A program made the position numbers and the translations under genes. DNA of 11,427 bases from positions 1 through 11,427 of the forward strand of contig JAJRWJ010000064.1 of assembly GCA_024276805.1 (NCBI GenBank). Direction: 5' to 3'. Positions 1 through 7,344 of the stretch are shown in pieces; position 1 is the first letter of the stretch; the number at the start of each line of letters is the position of its first letter. The DNA is from Gammaproteobacteria bacterium (GTDB lineage: Bacteria; Pseudomonadota; Gammaproteobacteria; Methylococcales; Methylomonadaceae). Under the pieces are notes generated by a model that worked only from the letters and a program-made list of their open reading frames with translations, did not search any database and had not been told where the DNA came from.

Positions 1-157
1 ACTCGAACTGGAACTTTATATGCTGCCCTTCGTAAAAATAATCCGTGCCGCGGTGCGTAACGGGGCGAAACGGACGGTTCAAAATTTGAAGTTTCTCCTG
101 GAAAGATGATGTTTCAAAAACATTGACCTGGAATTTCCGGATTAGGCAAAAAGACAT
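1..157 (-). CDS. Alternative 5' fragment of an unidentified divergent gene (partial, doubtful)
   Basis: On the minus strand a frame is open from an ATG at 157-155 to the window edge, 52 codons, and includes the stretch NRPFRPVTHRGTDYFYEG. Its ATG shares the CATG at 155-158 with the ratA start, so the two would overlap head to head. An AGGAG lies upstream of an internal TTG, which would be an alternative start. A gene divergent from ratA is common (often smpB), but this peptide does not resemble an SmpB N-terminus. It competes with the plus-strand reading at 2-109; at most one is likely real. Confidence 0.15.
   Translation of the reverse strand, partial: MSFCLIRKFQVNVFETSSFQEKLQILNRPFRPVTHRGTDYFYEGQHIKFQFE
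2..109 (+). CDS. 3' end of an unidentified gene (partial, uncertain)
   Basis: An open frame enters from the left edge and stops at TGA 107-109. It gives about 35 residues ending in a basic, helical-looking tail (…RTVQNLKFLLER). It is co-directional with ratA, with about 46 bases between them. I do not recognise the family from this fragment. An opposing open frame covers the same bases on the minus strand (1-157), so the strand of the real gene is not settled. Only sequence to the left of the window can decide. Confidence 0.3.
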   Translation, partial: LELELYMLPFVKIIRAAVRNGAKRTVQNLKFLLER

Positions 158-587
158 GGAGAAAATCAATAAACATGTGACTGTTGATTATACCCCCGGA
201 CAAATGTATGCACTGGTCAATGACGTCGAGGCCTACCCGACATTTATTCCTTTATGCGCCACTTCCGAGGTGCATGAACAGCAGGATGGCCGGATGCGCG
301 CAACGATCGGCATTGCCAGGGGCAGGGTGGGCTTTTCTTTCACCACGGTCAATACGCTGGAAAAAAATCGCTCCATCACCATGCAACTGGAGGACGGGCC
401 GTTTAAAATGCTCAAGGGCGTCTGGCGCTTTACCCCTCATGGTGATCATGGTTGCAGGGTGGAGCTGGAACTGGAATTTGAATTTGCCAATAAATTGCTG
501 GGTGTGGTTTTTGGCGGCGTGTTCAAGCAGTTGTGCCAATCGATGATCGACGCTTTTTGCAAGCAGGCTGTGCTGCGCTATGGTTGA
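156..587 (+). CDS. ratA: RatA-type START/Coq10-like lipid-binding protein
   Basis: A 143-residue protein of the polyketide cyclase/START (Coq10p) fold. Family members bind hydrophobic ligands such as ubiquinone; the E. coli homologue RatA was described as a toxin that binds 50S ribosomal subunits and blocks 70S formation. The whole chain follows the E. coli sequence pattern: YTPGQMYALVNDVEAYPTFIPLC near the N-terminus, DGPFKMLKGVWRFTP in the middle and FEFANKLLGVVFGGVFKQL near the end. ATG 156 is preferred over an in-frame TTG at 123 because family proteins begin just before this point and no ribosome binding site precedes the TTG. The usual downstream partner rnfH is missing (see 580-627). 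Family assignment is firm; whether it acts as a toxin or in quinone handling here is not shown by sequence. Confidence 0.9.
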   Translation: MEKINKHVTVDYTPGQMYALVNDVEAYPTFIPLCATSEVHEQQDGRMRATIGIARGRVGFSFTTVNTLEKNRSITMQLEDGPFKMLKGVWRFTPHGDHGCRVELELEFEFANKLLGVVFGGVFKQLCQSMIDAFCKQAVLRYG

Positions 588-627
588 ATTGAAGTCATCT
601 TTCCATGACAGAAGCCTGTTTTTTTGA
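580..627 (+). other. 15-codon ORF overlapping the ratA stop, possible rnfH remnant
   Basis: An ATG at 580 overlaps the ratA stop in the arrangement ATGGTTGA and reads 15 codons to TGA 625-627. In many gammaproteobacteria ratA is followed by an overlapping rnfH gene. The peptide (MVELKSSFHDRSLFF) has none of the RnfH body (ubiquitin-like fold, 'VEVAYA' strand). It could be the start of a deleted rnfH or chance. Confidence 0.15.
607..625 (+). terminator. Weak candidate terminator after ratA
   Basis: GACAG (607-611) can pair with CTGTT (616-620) around a 4-base loop, and the 3' arm runs into a T tract ending at 625. The stem has only four strong pairs. A second 5-bp hairpin (GTCAT 594-598 / ATGAC 605-609) overlaps it. 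Confidence 0.25.
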
Positions 628-753
628 TAAGCCGGGTGGTCTGGAATGTCATTCCATAGCGCGCTACAGCCACGCTTCGATAATGAGGCCATTGATGAGA
701 CCGGCGGGTCCCTCCTGTGCCAAATTAGTCCCCCCGTCATTTATAGACAGGCA

Positions 754-1680
754 CTATCTGATATCATCCGGAGTATCCAATAACCCAAACAGGCGCTGTT
801 GGGCATTTTCCAGGATCAGTTTTACTGATGGATTTTTTAACTTTCTCTGTGCGGTTATGGCATAGAATCGCTCATGGACGCCTTCGATACGGCCAAGCAT
901 TTCCGTACCATATTGATGCTGTATTTCACTGGCAACTGCAATGGGTGAAAAGAACAGGCCCGTGCCGGCACTGCCAAAAGTTTTCAATAGTGCGCTGTCT
1001 TCTATTTCGGCCTGTATGGTGGGTGACAGATCATTCTGGTCAAACCATTGGTCCAGCGAACGGCGTAACGCTGTATTACTGGTCGGGAGTAGGAAAGGAG
1101 CTCCGTTCAACGAGCGGGGAAATCCTTCCCGATAGTTTCTCGCCAAATCGGCTTGTGCAAATACCGCTATGCCGGACTCACCCAGAAAATGGTTGAAGAT
1201 GCCTTTGCCACTCGTTGATGTGGCCGGCACATCGGATAAAACGATGTCGAGGCTGTGCAAGGAAATTTCAGCCAACAGACGTTCGGTTTTATCTTCATAG
1301 CAATGGATTCGTGTGGTTTCAGGCATTTGCAGTAAAGGTTCGATCAAGCGGTAGGCGATTAATTTTGGTAAGGCATCCGTCATTCCCAGATTCAGCCGCA
1401 AACCATGTTCACTGTGATGGCCTTTTAAAACCTGGTTCAGCTCACGGCCGATCGAAAAAATTTCATCGGCATAATGAAACACGGTCCGGCCGGTATCGGT
1501 CAATTCCAGTTTCCGTCCTTGTTTGCGCAATAGAATCGCGCCAACGGATTCCTGAAAAACCGCCAATTGGGTGCTGACTGTCGGTTGCGCCAGATGCAAA
1601 ATCTCACAGGCGGCGCTGATGCTGCCCTGTTTGGCGACCATCCAGAAATAATACAGATGTTGATAATTCAGTCTTTCCAT
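754..1680 (-). CDS. LysR-family transcriptional regulator, NhaR-like
   Basis: A 308-residue LysR-type regulator. The N-terminal winged helix-turn-helix covers about residues 5-65 (helix-turn-helix around GSISAACEILHLAQPTVSTQ, residues 19-38). A periplasmic-binding-protein-like effector domain occupies the rest. It follows E. coli NhaR over its whole length: the NYQHLYYFWMVAKQGS start, the RYADxxF-like YADEIFSIGREL, and LDIVLSDVP and FYAITAQR in the effector domain. E. coli NhaR (301 aa) activates the Na+/H+ antiporter gene nhaA in response to Na+. The gene is divergent from the PEP carboxylase/carbonic anhydrase/SulP cluster with 111 bases between, the classic layout for a LysR protein controlling its neighbour. 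That target and any Na+ or bicarbonate effector are inferred. No clear Shine-Dalgarno precedes the ATG at 1680. Confidence 0.88.
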   Translation of the reverse strand: MERLNYQHLYYFWMVAKQGSISAACEILHLAQPTVSTQLAVFQESVGAILLRKQGRKLELTDTGRTVFHYADEIFSIGRELNQVLKGHHSEHGLRLNLGMTDALPKLIAYRLIEPLLQMPETTRIHCYEDKTERLLAEISLHSLDIVLSDVPATSTSGKGIFNHFLGESGIAVFAQADLARNYREGFPRSLNGAPFLLPTSNTALRRSLDQWFDQNDLSPTIQAEIEDSALLKTFGSAGTGLFFSPIAVASEIQHQYGTEMLGRIEGVHERFYAITAQRKLKNPSVKLILENAQQRLFGLLDTPDDIR

Positions 1681-1690
1681 GGCTATTCGT

Positions 1691-1719
1691 ATAGATAAAA
1701 TCTATATTATAAATTTATA
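1691..1719. promoter_or_regulatory. Two adjacent palindromes, candidate LysR operator
   Basis: ATAGAT-AAA-ATCTAT (1691-1705) is followed two bases later by the perfect 12-base palindrome TATAAATTTATA (1708-1719). They lie in the divergent spacer between the regulator and ppc, just upstream of the regulator start. LysR proteins bind AT-rich interrupted dyads in this position and often repress their own gene. AT-rich DNA gives palindromes by chance, so this is only a candidate. Confidence 0.4.
1706..1711 (-). promoter_or_regulatory. Candidate -10 box for the LysR gene
   Basis: A perfect TATAAT on the minus strand lies 26 bases upstream of the regulator ATG and sits across the gap between the two palindromes, so a bound regulator would cover it. 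The -35 position 17 bases upstream (TAGTAA) is a poor match. Confidence 0.3.
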
Positions 1720-1791
1720 CATCCTAATTTACTATTTTATTTATTGGGCTATCATTGACAGACAATTGATAAAAACATAATTAGGACCACC

Positions 1792-4596
1792 ATGAAAGAG
1801 CAGTTTAACGATGAAGATAAACAATTTCGCAGCAATTTTCGTTTGTTGAAACAGATATTCGAAGAGGTTCTGGTAGACAATGATCATCCTGATATCGCTG
1901 AAACAGTGGAGCAGCTGCGCCGTCAATTCGTCGCCTTGCAACGCGATGATAGTGCCGCCAGACGGGAAAAATTGCTGGATAACCTGCAAGACCTGTCTGT
2001 CGAACAGCAAAGTCAGATTATTCGCGCCTTCAGTCTCTATTTCAATTTGTTGAACATTGCCGAAGAATCCACCAACCTGAGTTCACGACGCCGGCAGATA
2101 GAGAAAAACAAGCATTTCTGGCAGGGTTCCTTTCACGAGACCTTGCGCGCTTTCAAAGAGGCGGGTTATTCGCTCGGGGATTTGCAGATCCTGTTCGACG
2201 GGTTGACATATATGCCGGTCATGACGGCGCATCCAACCGAGGCGAAACGCCGCACCGTGCGCGGTGTTTTGCGGAAGATTTTTCTTGGCCACAAGAAGCT
2301 CGACGACTACCCGATATCAGGTTATTTTCGCCAGCAGGTTCTGGAACAGTTGCGCAATCATGTCCAACTATTATGGAAAACCGATGAACTGCGCAGCCGT
2401 CGTATCAATGTCAGCGAAGAAATCGATGCCGGGTTGTTCTATTTTCCGCTGTCGCTTTTTCAAGCGACGACCCAGCTTTACCGCGGGTTACATCGGGCTC
2501 TGCAGGACGTCTATGGGGCTGATTCTGTCCTTCATCTGCATATTCCCAGTTTTCTGAAGTTCGGCTCATGGATAGGTGGTGATCGTGACGGCAACCCCAA
2601 TGTCATGCCGGAAACCACGGAATTGGCTTTGCGTCTGCAGGCTCGCACTGTATTGCAGGAATATATCCGGCGCATCGATCTGTTGCGTGAACAGTTGGTG
2701 TTTTCCTATGGTCTGTGTCAGCCGACCGAGGTATTTCAGGAAAGCCTGGAAAGTGACATGGCAATGCTGGGAGATGTCGCCATTGCCTTGGGGCGCCATT
2801 GCCAGCAAGAGCCTTACCGGCATAAATTGTCGTTGATGAAATACCGTCTGGAGCAGACTTTGTCGCAGGTTGAACAACGCATCAACGGCAATATGAACCC
2901 AACAGCCAATCAGCCCTATCCCTGTGCGCGGCATTTGCTCGAGGATTTGCAGATTATTCAGCAATCATTGGTCAGTCATGGCGATCAGGTGATAGCAGAT
3001 CTGGATCTGCAGGATCTGGTCCGTCTGGTGGATACTTTTGGTTTTCACTTGATGCAGATGGATATTCGCCAGGAATCCACGCGCCATAGTGAAGCGGTAG
3101 CGGAAATTTTTTCTGTGGTAGCGGATCTGGATTACCTGGCTCTGGATGAATCCGAGCGTTTGCAATTGCTCGGTGAGGCGATCACCACACCTGGTGGTTT
3201 ACTCTATGATCTCAATCAATTGTCGCCATCCAGCCAGGAAACATTGGCGGTATTCCGTGTAATGGCGCAAATGCGTCATGAATTGGGTGAGAACTGTTTC
3301 AGTCGTTACGTTATTTCGATGACGCATAGTGCCAGTCATATTCTGGAAGTCATGTTGCTGGCGGCACAAAATGGACTTGCAGGGCGCCTGGGTGGGTATT
3401 GGTACTGTCACATTGGCATTAGTCCGTTGTTTGAAACGATTCAGGATTTAAAACAGATCGACAGCATTCTCAACAACCTGTTCGAACAGGTTGAATACCG
3501 GGCTTTACTGAAGGCCTATGGTCAGGCTCAGGAAATCATGCTGGGTTACTCGGACTCCTGTAAGGATGGCGGGATTCTGGCTTCCGCCTGGGGGTTGTAT
3601 CGGGCCCAGCAGCAGATCATGGACATTGCCGATCAGCGAGGTATTCCTTGCCGGCTGTTTCATGGCCGTGGGGGTACGATAGGCCGTGGTGGCGGCCCGA
3701 CGCATGAAGCCATCCTTGCGCAGCCTCCGGCTACGGTTCGGGGGCAGATCAAATTTACTGAACAGGGTGAAGTGCTGTTTTACCGATACAACAACCTGGA
3801 AACGGCAGTCTATGAATTGACCATGGGCGTCACCGGGCTGCTCAAGGCCAGTGTCAGTCTGATCAAGCCGGTTGCCGGGGACCAACCCGAGAATATTGCC
3901 ATCATGGATGAGCTGGCCAGGATGGGGGAGCAGAGCTACCGACAGCTCACTGAAAATACGGCGGGTTTTCTGGATTATTTTTACGAGGCCACGCCGGTAT
4001 CGGAAATCAGTCAATTGAATATTGGTTCGCGCCCTTCCCATCGGAAAAAACAGGATCGCTCCAAGCAATCTGTCCGGGCCATTGGCTGGGTATTTGCCTG
4101 GGCGCAATCCAGGCAGACCTTTCCCGCCTGGTATGGTATTGGTTCCAGCCTTCAGGCTTGGTGCGCCGGCAAAACCGAGCGTTTGACAACCCTCCAGACA
4201 CTTTACCGTGACTGGCCGTTTTTTCGTAATTTGCTCAGCAATGCGCAAATGGCTCTGTGCAAATCCGATATGCGGGTGGCCTCGGAGTATGCCGCATTGT
4301 GTATGGATGACAAAACGGGGAAGCGGATTCACTCCATGATCGCCAGTGAATATTACCATTGTGTCAAATGGATCCTGGAAATTGCGGAAAACGATGAGTT
4401 GATTGCCGAGAACCTGAAACTGGCGGCTTCATTACGCCGGCGCAATGAATATCTGGGGCCCTTGAATTTCATTCAAGTTGGGTTGTTGCGTTCAATACGC
4501 CACGCCGGTCAGGAAAAGGACAAGCAAAGCGCCAGGATAAAACCGTTGTTGGGTACGATCAATGCAATAGCCGCAGGCATGCGAAATACCGGATAA
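1792..4596 (+). CDS. ppc: Phosphoenolpyruvate carboxylase
   Basis: A complete 934-residue cytosolic PEP carboxylase, which makes oxaloacetate from PEP and bicarbonate. Key motifs are intact: TAHPTE with catalytic His147 (E. coli His138), GSWIGGDRDGNPNV from 258, GYSDSCKDGG with Lys591 (E. coli Lys546), FHGRGGTIGRGGGPTHEA from 623 with Arg632 (E. coli Arg587), and the invariant C-terminus MRNTG. The residues that bind the inhibitor aspartate in E. coli also appear conserved: Lys824 (Lys773), Arg884 (Arg832) and Asn932 (Asn881), so feedback inhibition by aspartate is plausible. It is 51 residues longer than the E. coli enzyme (883). By the residue offsets, most of the extra length falls between the His147 and Lys591 regions. 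AGGA at 1783-1786 is a good ribosome site for this ATG. It heads a four-gene cluster that ends in a putative bicarbonate transporter. Confidence 0.97.
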   Translation: MKEQFNDEDKQFRSNFRLLKQIFEEVLVDNDHPDIAETVEQLRRQFVALQRDDSAARREKLLDNLQDLSVEQQSQIIRAFSLYFNLLNIAEESTNLSSRRRQIEKNKHFWQGSFHETLRAFKEAGYSLGDLQILFDGLTYMPVMTAHPTEAKRRTVRGVLRKIFLGHKKLDDYPISGYFRQQVLEQLRNHVQLLWKTDELRSRRINVSEEIDAGLFYFPLSLFQATTQLYRGLHRALQDVYGADSVLHLHIPSFLKFGSWIGGDRDGNPNVMPETTELALRLQARTVLQEYIRRIDLLREQLVFSYGLCQPTEVFQESLESDMAMLGDVAIALGRHCQQEPYRHKLSLMKYRLEQTLSQVEQRINGNMNPTANQPYPCARHLLEDLQIIQQSLVSHGDQVIADLDLQDLVRLVDTFGFHLMQMDIRQESTRHSEAVAEIFSVVADLDYLALDESERLQLLGEAITTPGGLLYDLNQLSPSSQETLAVFRVMAQMRHELGENCFSRYVISMTHSASHILEVMLLAAQNGLAGRLGGYWYCHIGISPLFETIQDLKQIDSILNNLFEQVEYRALLKAYGQAQEIMLGYSDSCKDGGILASAWGLYRAQQQIMDIADQRGIPCRLFHGRGGTIGRGGGPTHEAILAQPPATVRGQIKFTEQGEVLFYRYNNLETAVYELTMGVTGLLKASVSLIKPVAGDQPENIAIMDELARMGEQSYRQLTENTAGFLDYFYEATPVSEISQLNIGSRPSHRKKQDRSKQSVRAIGWVFAWAQSRQTFPAWYGIGSSLQAWCAGKTERLTTLQTLYRDWPFFRNLLSNAQMALCKSDMRVASEYAALCMDDKTGKRIHSMIASEYYHCVKWILEIAENDELIAENLKLAASLRRRNEYLGPLNFIQVGLLRSIRHAGQEKDKQSARIKPLLGTINAIAAGMRNTG

Positions 4597-4634
4597 ATTA
4601 TTTGAACATTGAAAGAATAAAGAGTCTGGAAAAT

Positions 4635-5045
4635 ATGCCAGCCCGAAAAAAAACGATCAACATACTGATAGCGACATTTTTGTGTTATGTGCTATTTTTT
4701 CCGGAACATTTTGTACATGCGATTGTGGTTGTCACGCATGCAGTCGTAGAGAGTATTGCAAGTGTTTTGGAGGAATTGCTCATGCACGGTTTGAATCTGA
4801 GCAAATTTCAGAGCCAGTTGATCGTTGCTTATTTTGGTTTTGGAATCTCCTTATACGGCGCCTACCGATTATGTAAAAGACTCCCAGACATTTTTAATCA
4901 TTTCATAAGTTATTTGCGCCACCAATATTCAAACGCTGTGGGACTGCTCGTCGATCATTGGAGGCAACAGCCCTTGGCTAAAAAAATCCGATCACTCCTG
5001 ATCTGTTTTTTGGGATTGTTTATTGCGATTAACACACTTTTCTAA
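4635..5045 (+). CDS. Small three-segment membrane protein of unknown function
   Basis: I do not recognise this family. From ATG 4635 it is 136 residues; an in-frame TTG at 4602, six bases after the ppc stop, would add 11 residues, and neither start has a convincing ribosome site (GGA 4628-4630 precedes the ATG by four bases). There are three hydrophobic stretches: about residues 7-45 (one long or two short segments, basic PARKK before it), 60-77, and 119-136 at the very C-terminus. Between the last two lies a polar, basic loop with several His and Arg residues. No catalytic or metal motif is obvious. It sits inside the ppc-carbonic anhydrase-SulP cluster with a 24-base gap to the next gene, so an accessory role in bicarbonate or CO2 handling is a reasonable guess but no more. 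Confidence 0.75.
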   Translation: MPARKKTINILIATFLCYVLFFPEHFVHAIVVVTHAVVESIASVLEELLMHGLNLSKFQSQLIVAYFGFGISLYGAYRLCKRLPDIFNHFISYLRHQYSNAVGLLVDHWRQQPLAKKIRSLLICFLGLFIAINTLF

Positions 5046-5069
5046 TTCTATCCTCAGCAAGGAATACAT

Positions 5070-5708
5070 ATGCAATCAATTGATGAATTTTTAAGCAACA
5101 ACAGAAGCTGGGCCAGTAAAATGAACGCTGATAATCCCACTTTTTTTTCAAAAATGGCTGAACAACAGAATCCGGAACTATTATGGATAGGTTGCTCAGA
5201 CAGCCGGGTGCCGGCTGAAATTGTGGTCAATGCCCAGCCTGGGGAAATGTTTATTCACCGGAATATCGCCAATCAGGTTATCGCCACGGACTTCAATTGT
5301 CTGAGTGTATTGCAATACGCGGTCAATGTACTTCGGGTCAAGCATATCGTTGTCTGTGGCCATTATAATTGTGGTGGCGTCAAAGCGGCGCTGGCCAGAC
5401 AGAATCCCAACCTGGTCATTACCAACAAGTGGTTGATGCACATAAAAAATACTTATCGCCTGCATCAGGCGGAGATTGATGAACAGGAAACGGAAACACA
5501 ACGGGTCAGCAAGCTGGTCGATTTGAATGTCATTGAACAGGTGCATTCCCTGTCACACACTTCCATTGTTCAGGAAGCCTGGGACAAGCAACATGGGCCC
5601 GTGTTGCATGGTTGGGTATATAATCTGGATGATGGACTGTTGAATTCCCTGATCACCATTAATCCTGGTGATGACATCCCACCAATTTACCAATATGAAC
5701 CCATTTAG
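5070..5708 (+). CDS. can: Beta-class carbonic anhydrase (Can-type)
   Basis: A complete 212-residue beta-carbonic anhydrase, interconverting CO2 and bicarbonate at a zinc site. Zinc ligands and active-site residues are all present and at the same numbers as in E. coli Can: Cys42, Asp44 and Arg46 in GCSDSRVPAE, and His98 and Cys101 in CGHYNCGG. The conserved PGEMFIHRNIAN segment follows the first motif. No signal peptide is seen, so it is cytosolic. A clear AAGGA (5059-5063) precedes the ATG by six bases. It is the third gene of the cluster. Cytosolic carbonic anhydrase next to PEP carboxylase would keep that enzyme supplied with bicarbonate, and next to a bicarbonate importer it could convert between the imported ion and CO2 as needed. 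The reaction is secure; the coupling to its neighbours is inferred. Confidence 0.95.
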   Translation: MQSIDEFLSNNRSWASKMNADNPTFFSKMAEQQNPELLWIGCSDSRVPAEIVVNAQPGEMFIHRNIANQVIATDFNCLSVLQYAVNVLRVKHIVVCGHYNCGGVKAALARQNPNLVITNKWLMHIKNTYRLHQAEIDEQETETQRVSKLVDLNVIEQVHSLSHTSIVQEAWDKQHGPVLHGWVYNLDDGLLNSLITINPGDDIPPIYQYEPI

Positions 5709-5731
5709 TAGCAACTCACTGGAGAGTGGTA

Positions 5732-7278
5732 ATGATTCATAAACACCTTGAATATTATCTGCAGCATATCAAACAGGATATTCCTGCCGGGATAGTTGTA
5801 TTCTTGGTCGCCCTGCCACTTTGCCTGGGAATTGCACTGGCATCCGGAGCCCCCTTTTTTCCGGTCTGATCGCCGGCATGGTCGGTGGCATCGTGGTTTC
5901 CTGGGCCAGTGGTTCACAGCTCAGTGTTTCTGGTCCCGCCGCGGGATTGACTGTCATCGTCTTTAGCGCCATCGAACAACTGGGCAGCTATCAGGGGTTT
6001 CTGGTCAGCGTGGTATTGGCCGGTATTTTGCAACTCGCCCTGGGTTATTTTCGCGCCGGTCTGATCAGCGCCTTTTTTCCATCATCCGTGATCAAAGGCA
6101 TGTTGTCTGCGATCGGCCTTATTCTGATTATCAAGCAAATACCCCATGCCGTTGGCTATGACATCAGTTTTGAAGGGGATGAAAGTTACATGCAGGAAAC
6201 TGCACAATCCAGCTTTCAGGAATTGATCTCTTCTTTTGGTGCTTTTTCTTCAGGAGCTACACTGATTACTGCAATGTCGCTGCTCATTCTGATTGTCTGG
6301 GACTTACCTTCGATGAAGCGTTTTGTTTTGATCCGAATGGTTCCCGGCGCTTTGGTCGCTGTAGCCACGGCCATGGTTTTCAACAGTCTTGCGCAGCATT
6401 GGATGCCGGATTGGGTGGTGACCGGTAAACATTCGGTTACCTTGCCGGTCACGACGGATATCGGGCAATTCCTGCAATTGTTTACCTTGCCGGATTTTGA
6501 TTTTTTGAGTAATCCACAGGTTTATGTGGTGGCGGTTACGCTGGCCATTATCGCCAGCCTGGAATCCCTGTTGTGCCTGGAGGCCGTGGACAAACTCGAC
6601 CCGTTGAAACGTATCGCGCCTACCAACCGGGAATTGAAAGCCCAGGGTATCGGAAATGTCATCAGTGGTCTGTTGGGTGGTTTGCCAATTACTACGGTAA
6701 TTGTTCGTAGTTCGGCCAATATCAATGCCGGCGGAAGAACCCGGATCGCCAGCTTTATACACGGTATACTGTTATTCGTCAGTATTTTTTATCTGGCGAG
6801 CATTCTTAATTTGATTCCCTTGGCATGTCTGGCCGCTATATTGTTGCAAACGGGCTATAAACTGGCCAGACCACAATTGTTTATTTCTCTTTACCGTCAG
6901 GGATGGGGACAGTTTTTACCGTTTGTCGTCACAGTGATTGCCATTTTGCTGACAGACTTGCTGCAAGGGATTCTCATCGGTATTGCGGTGGGCCTGTTTT
7001 TTGTCATCCGCGCCAATTATCACGCTTCCATCACACTGCAGCAAACGGACGAGAATCACTTTCTGTTATCGTTGAACAAGGATGTTTCATTTCTCAACAA
7101 GCCCTTATTGAGAAAGTTGTTATGCAAAATCAATGAAAATAGCACGGTAATCATTGATGCAAGCAAGGCCCAGTTTGTCGATCACGATATCAGGGAGACA
7201 TTGCAGGACTTTATTTCAGCAGCTCCCGACGACAATATTGTTGTTCAGACAAAAGGACTGCACTTCAGGGTGGAGTGA
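5732..7278 (+). CDS. SulP-family anion (probable bicarbonate) transporter, frameshifted
   Basis: About 515 residues if the frame is restored, normal for SulP. The ATG at 5732 has a good GGAGAG site (5721-5726) and encodes residues 1-45, including DIPAGIVVFLVALPLCLGIALASGAP. It then hits TGA 5867-5869. The family sequence continues in the -1 frame (SGLIAGMVGGIVV onward, including LSVSGPAAGLTVIV and the segment around NRELKAQGIGNVISGLLGG). Many membrane segments follow, then a C-terminal STAS domain from about 7054 (VIIDASKAQFVDHD). SulP proteins carry sulfate, bicarbonate or other anions; BicA-type members are Na+-dependent bicarbonate importers. The adjacent carbonic anhydrase and PEP carboxylase favour bicarbonate. 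The break is most likely a one-base indel in the homopolymer run, in the read or in the genome. Without repair, only a downstream reinitiated fragment (for example from ATG 5878) could be made. Confidence 0.88.
5849..5869 (+). other. Frameshift site in the SulP gene
   Basis: The zero frame reads GCC CCC TTT TTT CCG GTC TGA. Adding one C or one T to the C5T6 run (5850-5860) gives SGAP-[L/F]F-SGLIAG, the family consensus. A CCGG/CCGG four-base stem (5861-5864/5873-5876) follows immediately, which is too close and too weak to look like a programmed -1 frameshift stimulator. Confidence 0.85.
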
Positions 7279-7344
7279 GTGGCTAAAAATGTGGCCGATG
7301 CCGCTCTGTAAGTGAGATTTTGCTTTTGGTGAGCCACTTTTTTT
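7278..7344 (+). terminator. Candidate terminator after the SulP gene
   Basis: AGTGGCT (7278-7284, overlapping the SulP stop) can pair with AGCCACT (7332-7338), and the T run continues to 7344. The 47-base loop is unusually long for an intrinsic terminator, so the pairing may be fortuitous. The end of the T run touches the stop codon of the convergent PiT gene. Confidence 0.35.

Noticed and set aside
123..155. TTG start extending ratA by 11 residues
   Set aside because: No ribosome site precedes it and family proteins begin at about ATG 156.
642..656. Palindrome TGGAATGTCATTCCA between ratA and the LysR gene
   Set aside because: A 6-bp stem with a 3-base loop and no T tract or partner site; probably chance.
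1755..1781. Consensus TTGACA with CATAAT 15 bases downstream as the ppc promoter
   Set aside because: Transcription would start at about 1788, after the AGGA ribosome site and only a few bases before the ATG; the spacing is also short.
3505..4359. 284-codon minus-strand open frame opposite ppc
   Set aside because: The ppc frame carries intact catalytic and aspartate-site motifs through this region; the antisense product has no recognisable motif.
5849..5876. Programmed -1 frameshift in the SulP gene
   Set aside because: Although TTT TTT could slip, there is no spacer and no stable downstream hairpin or pseudoknot visible, and SulP genes are not known to use this; an indel is simpler.
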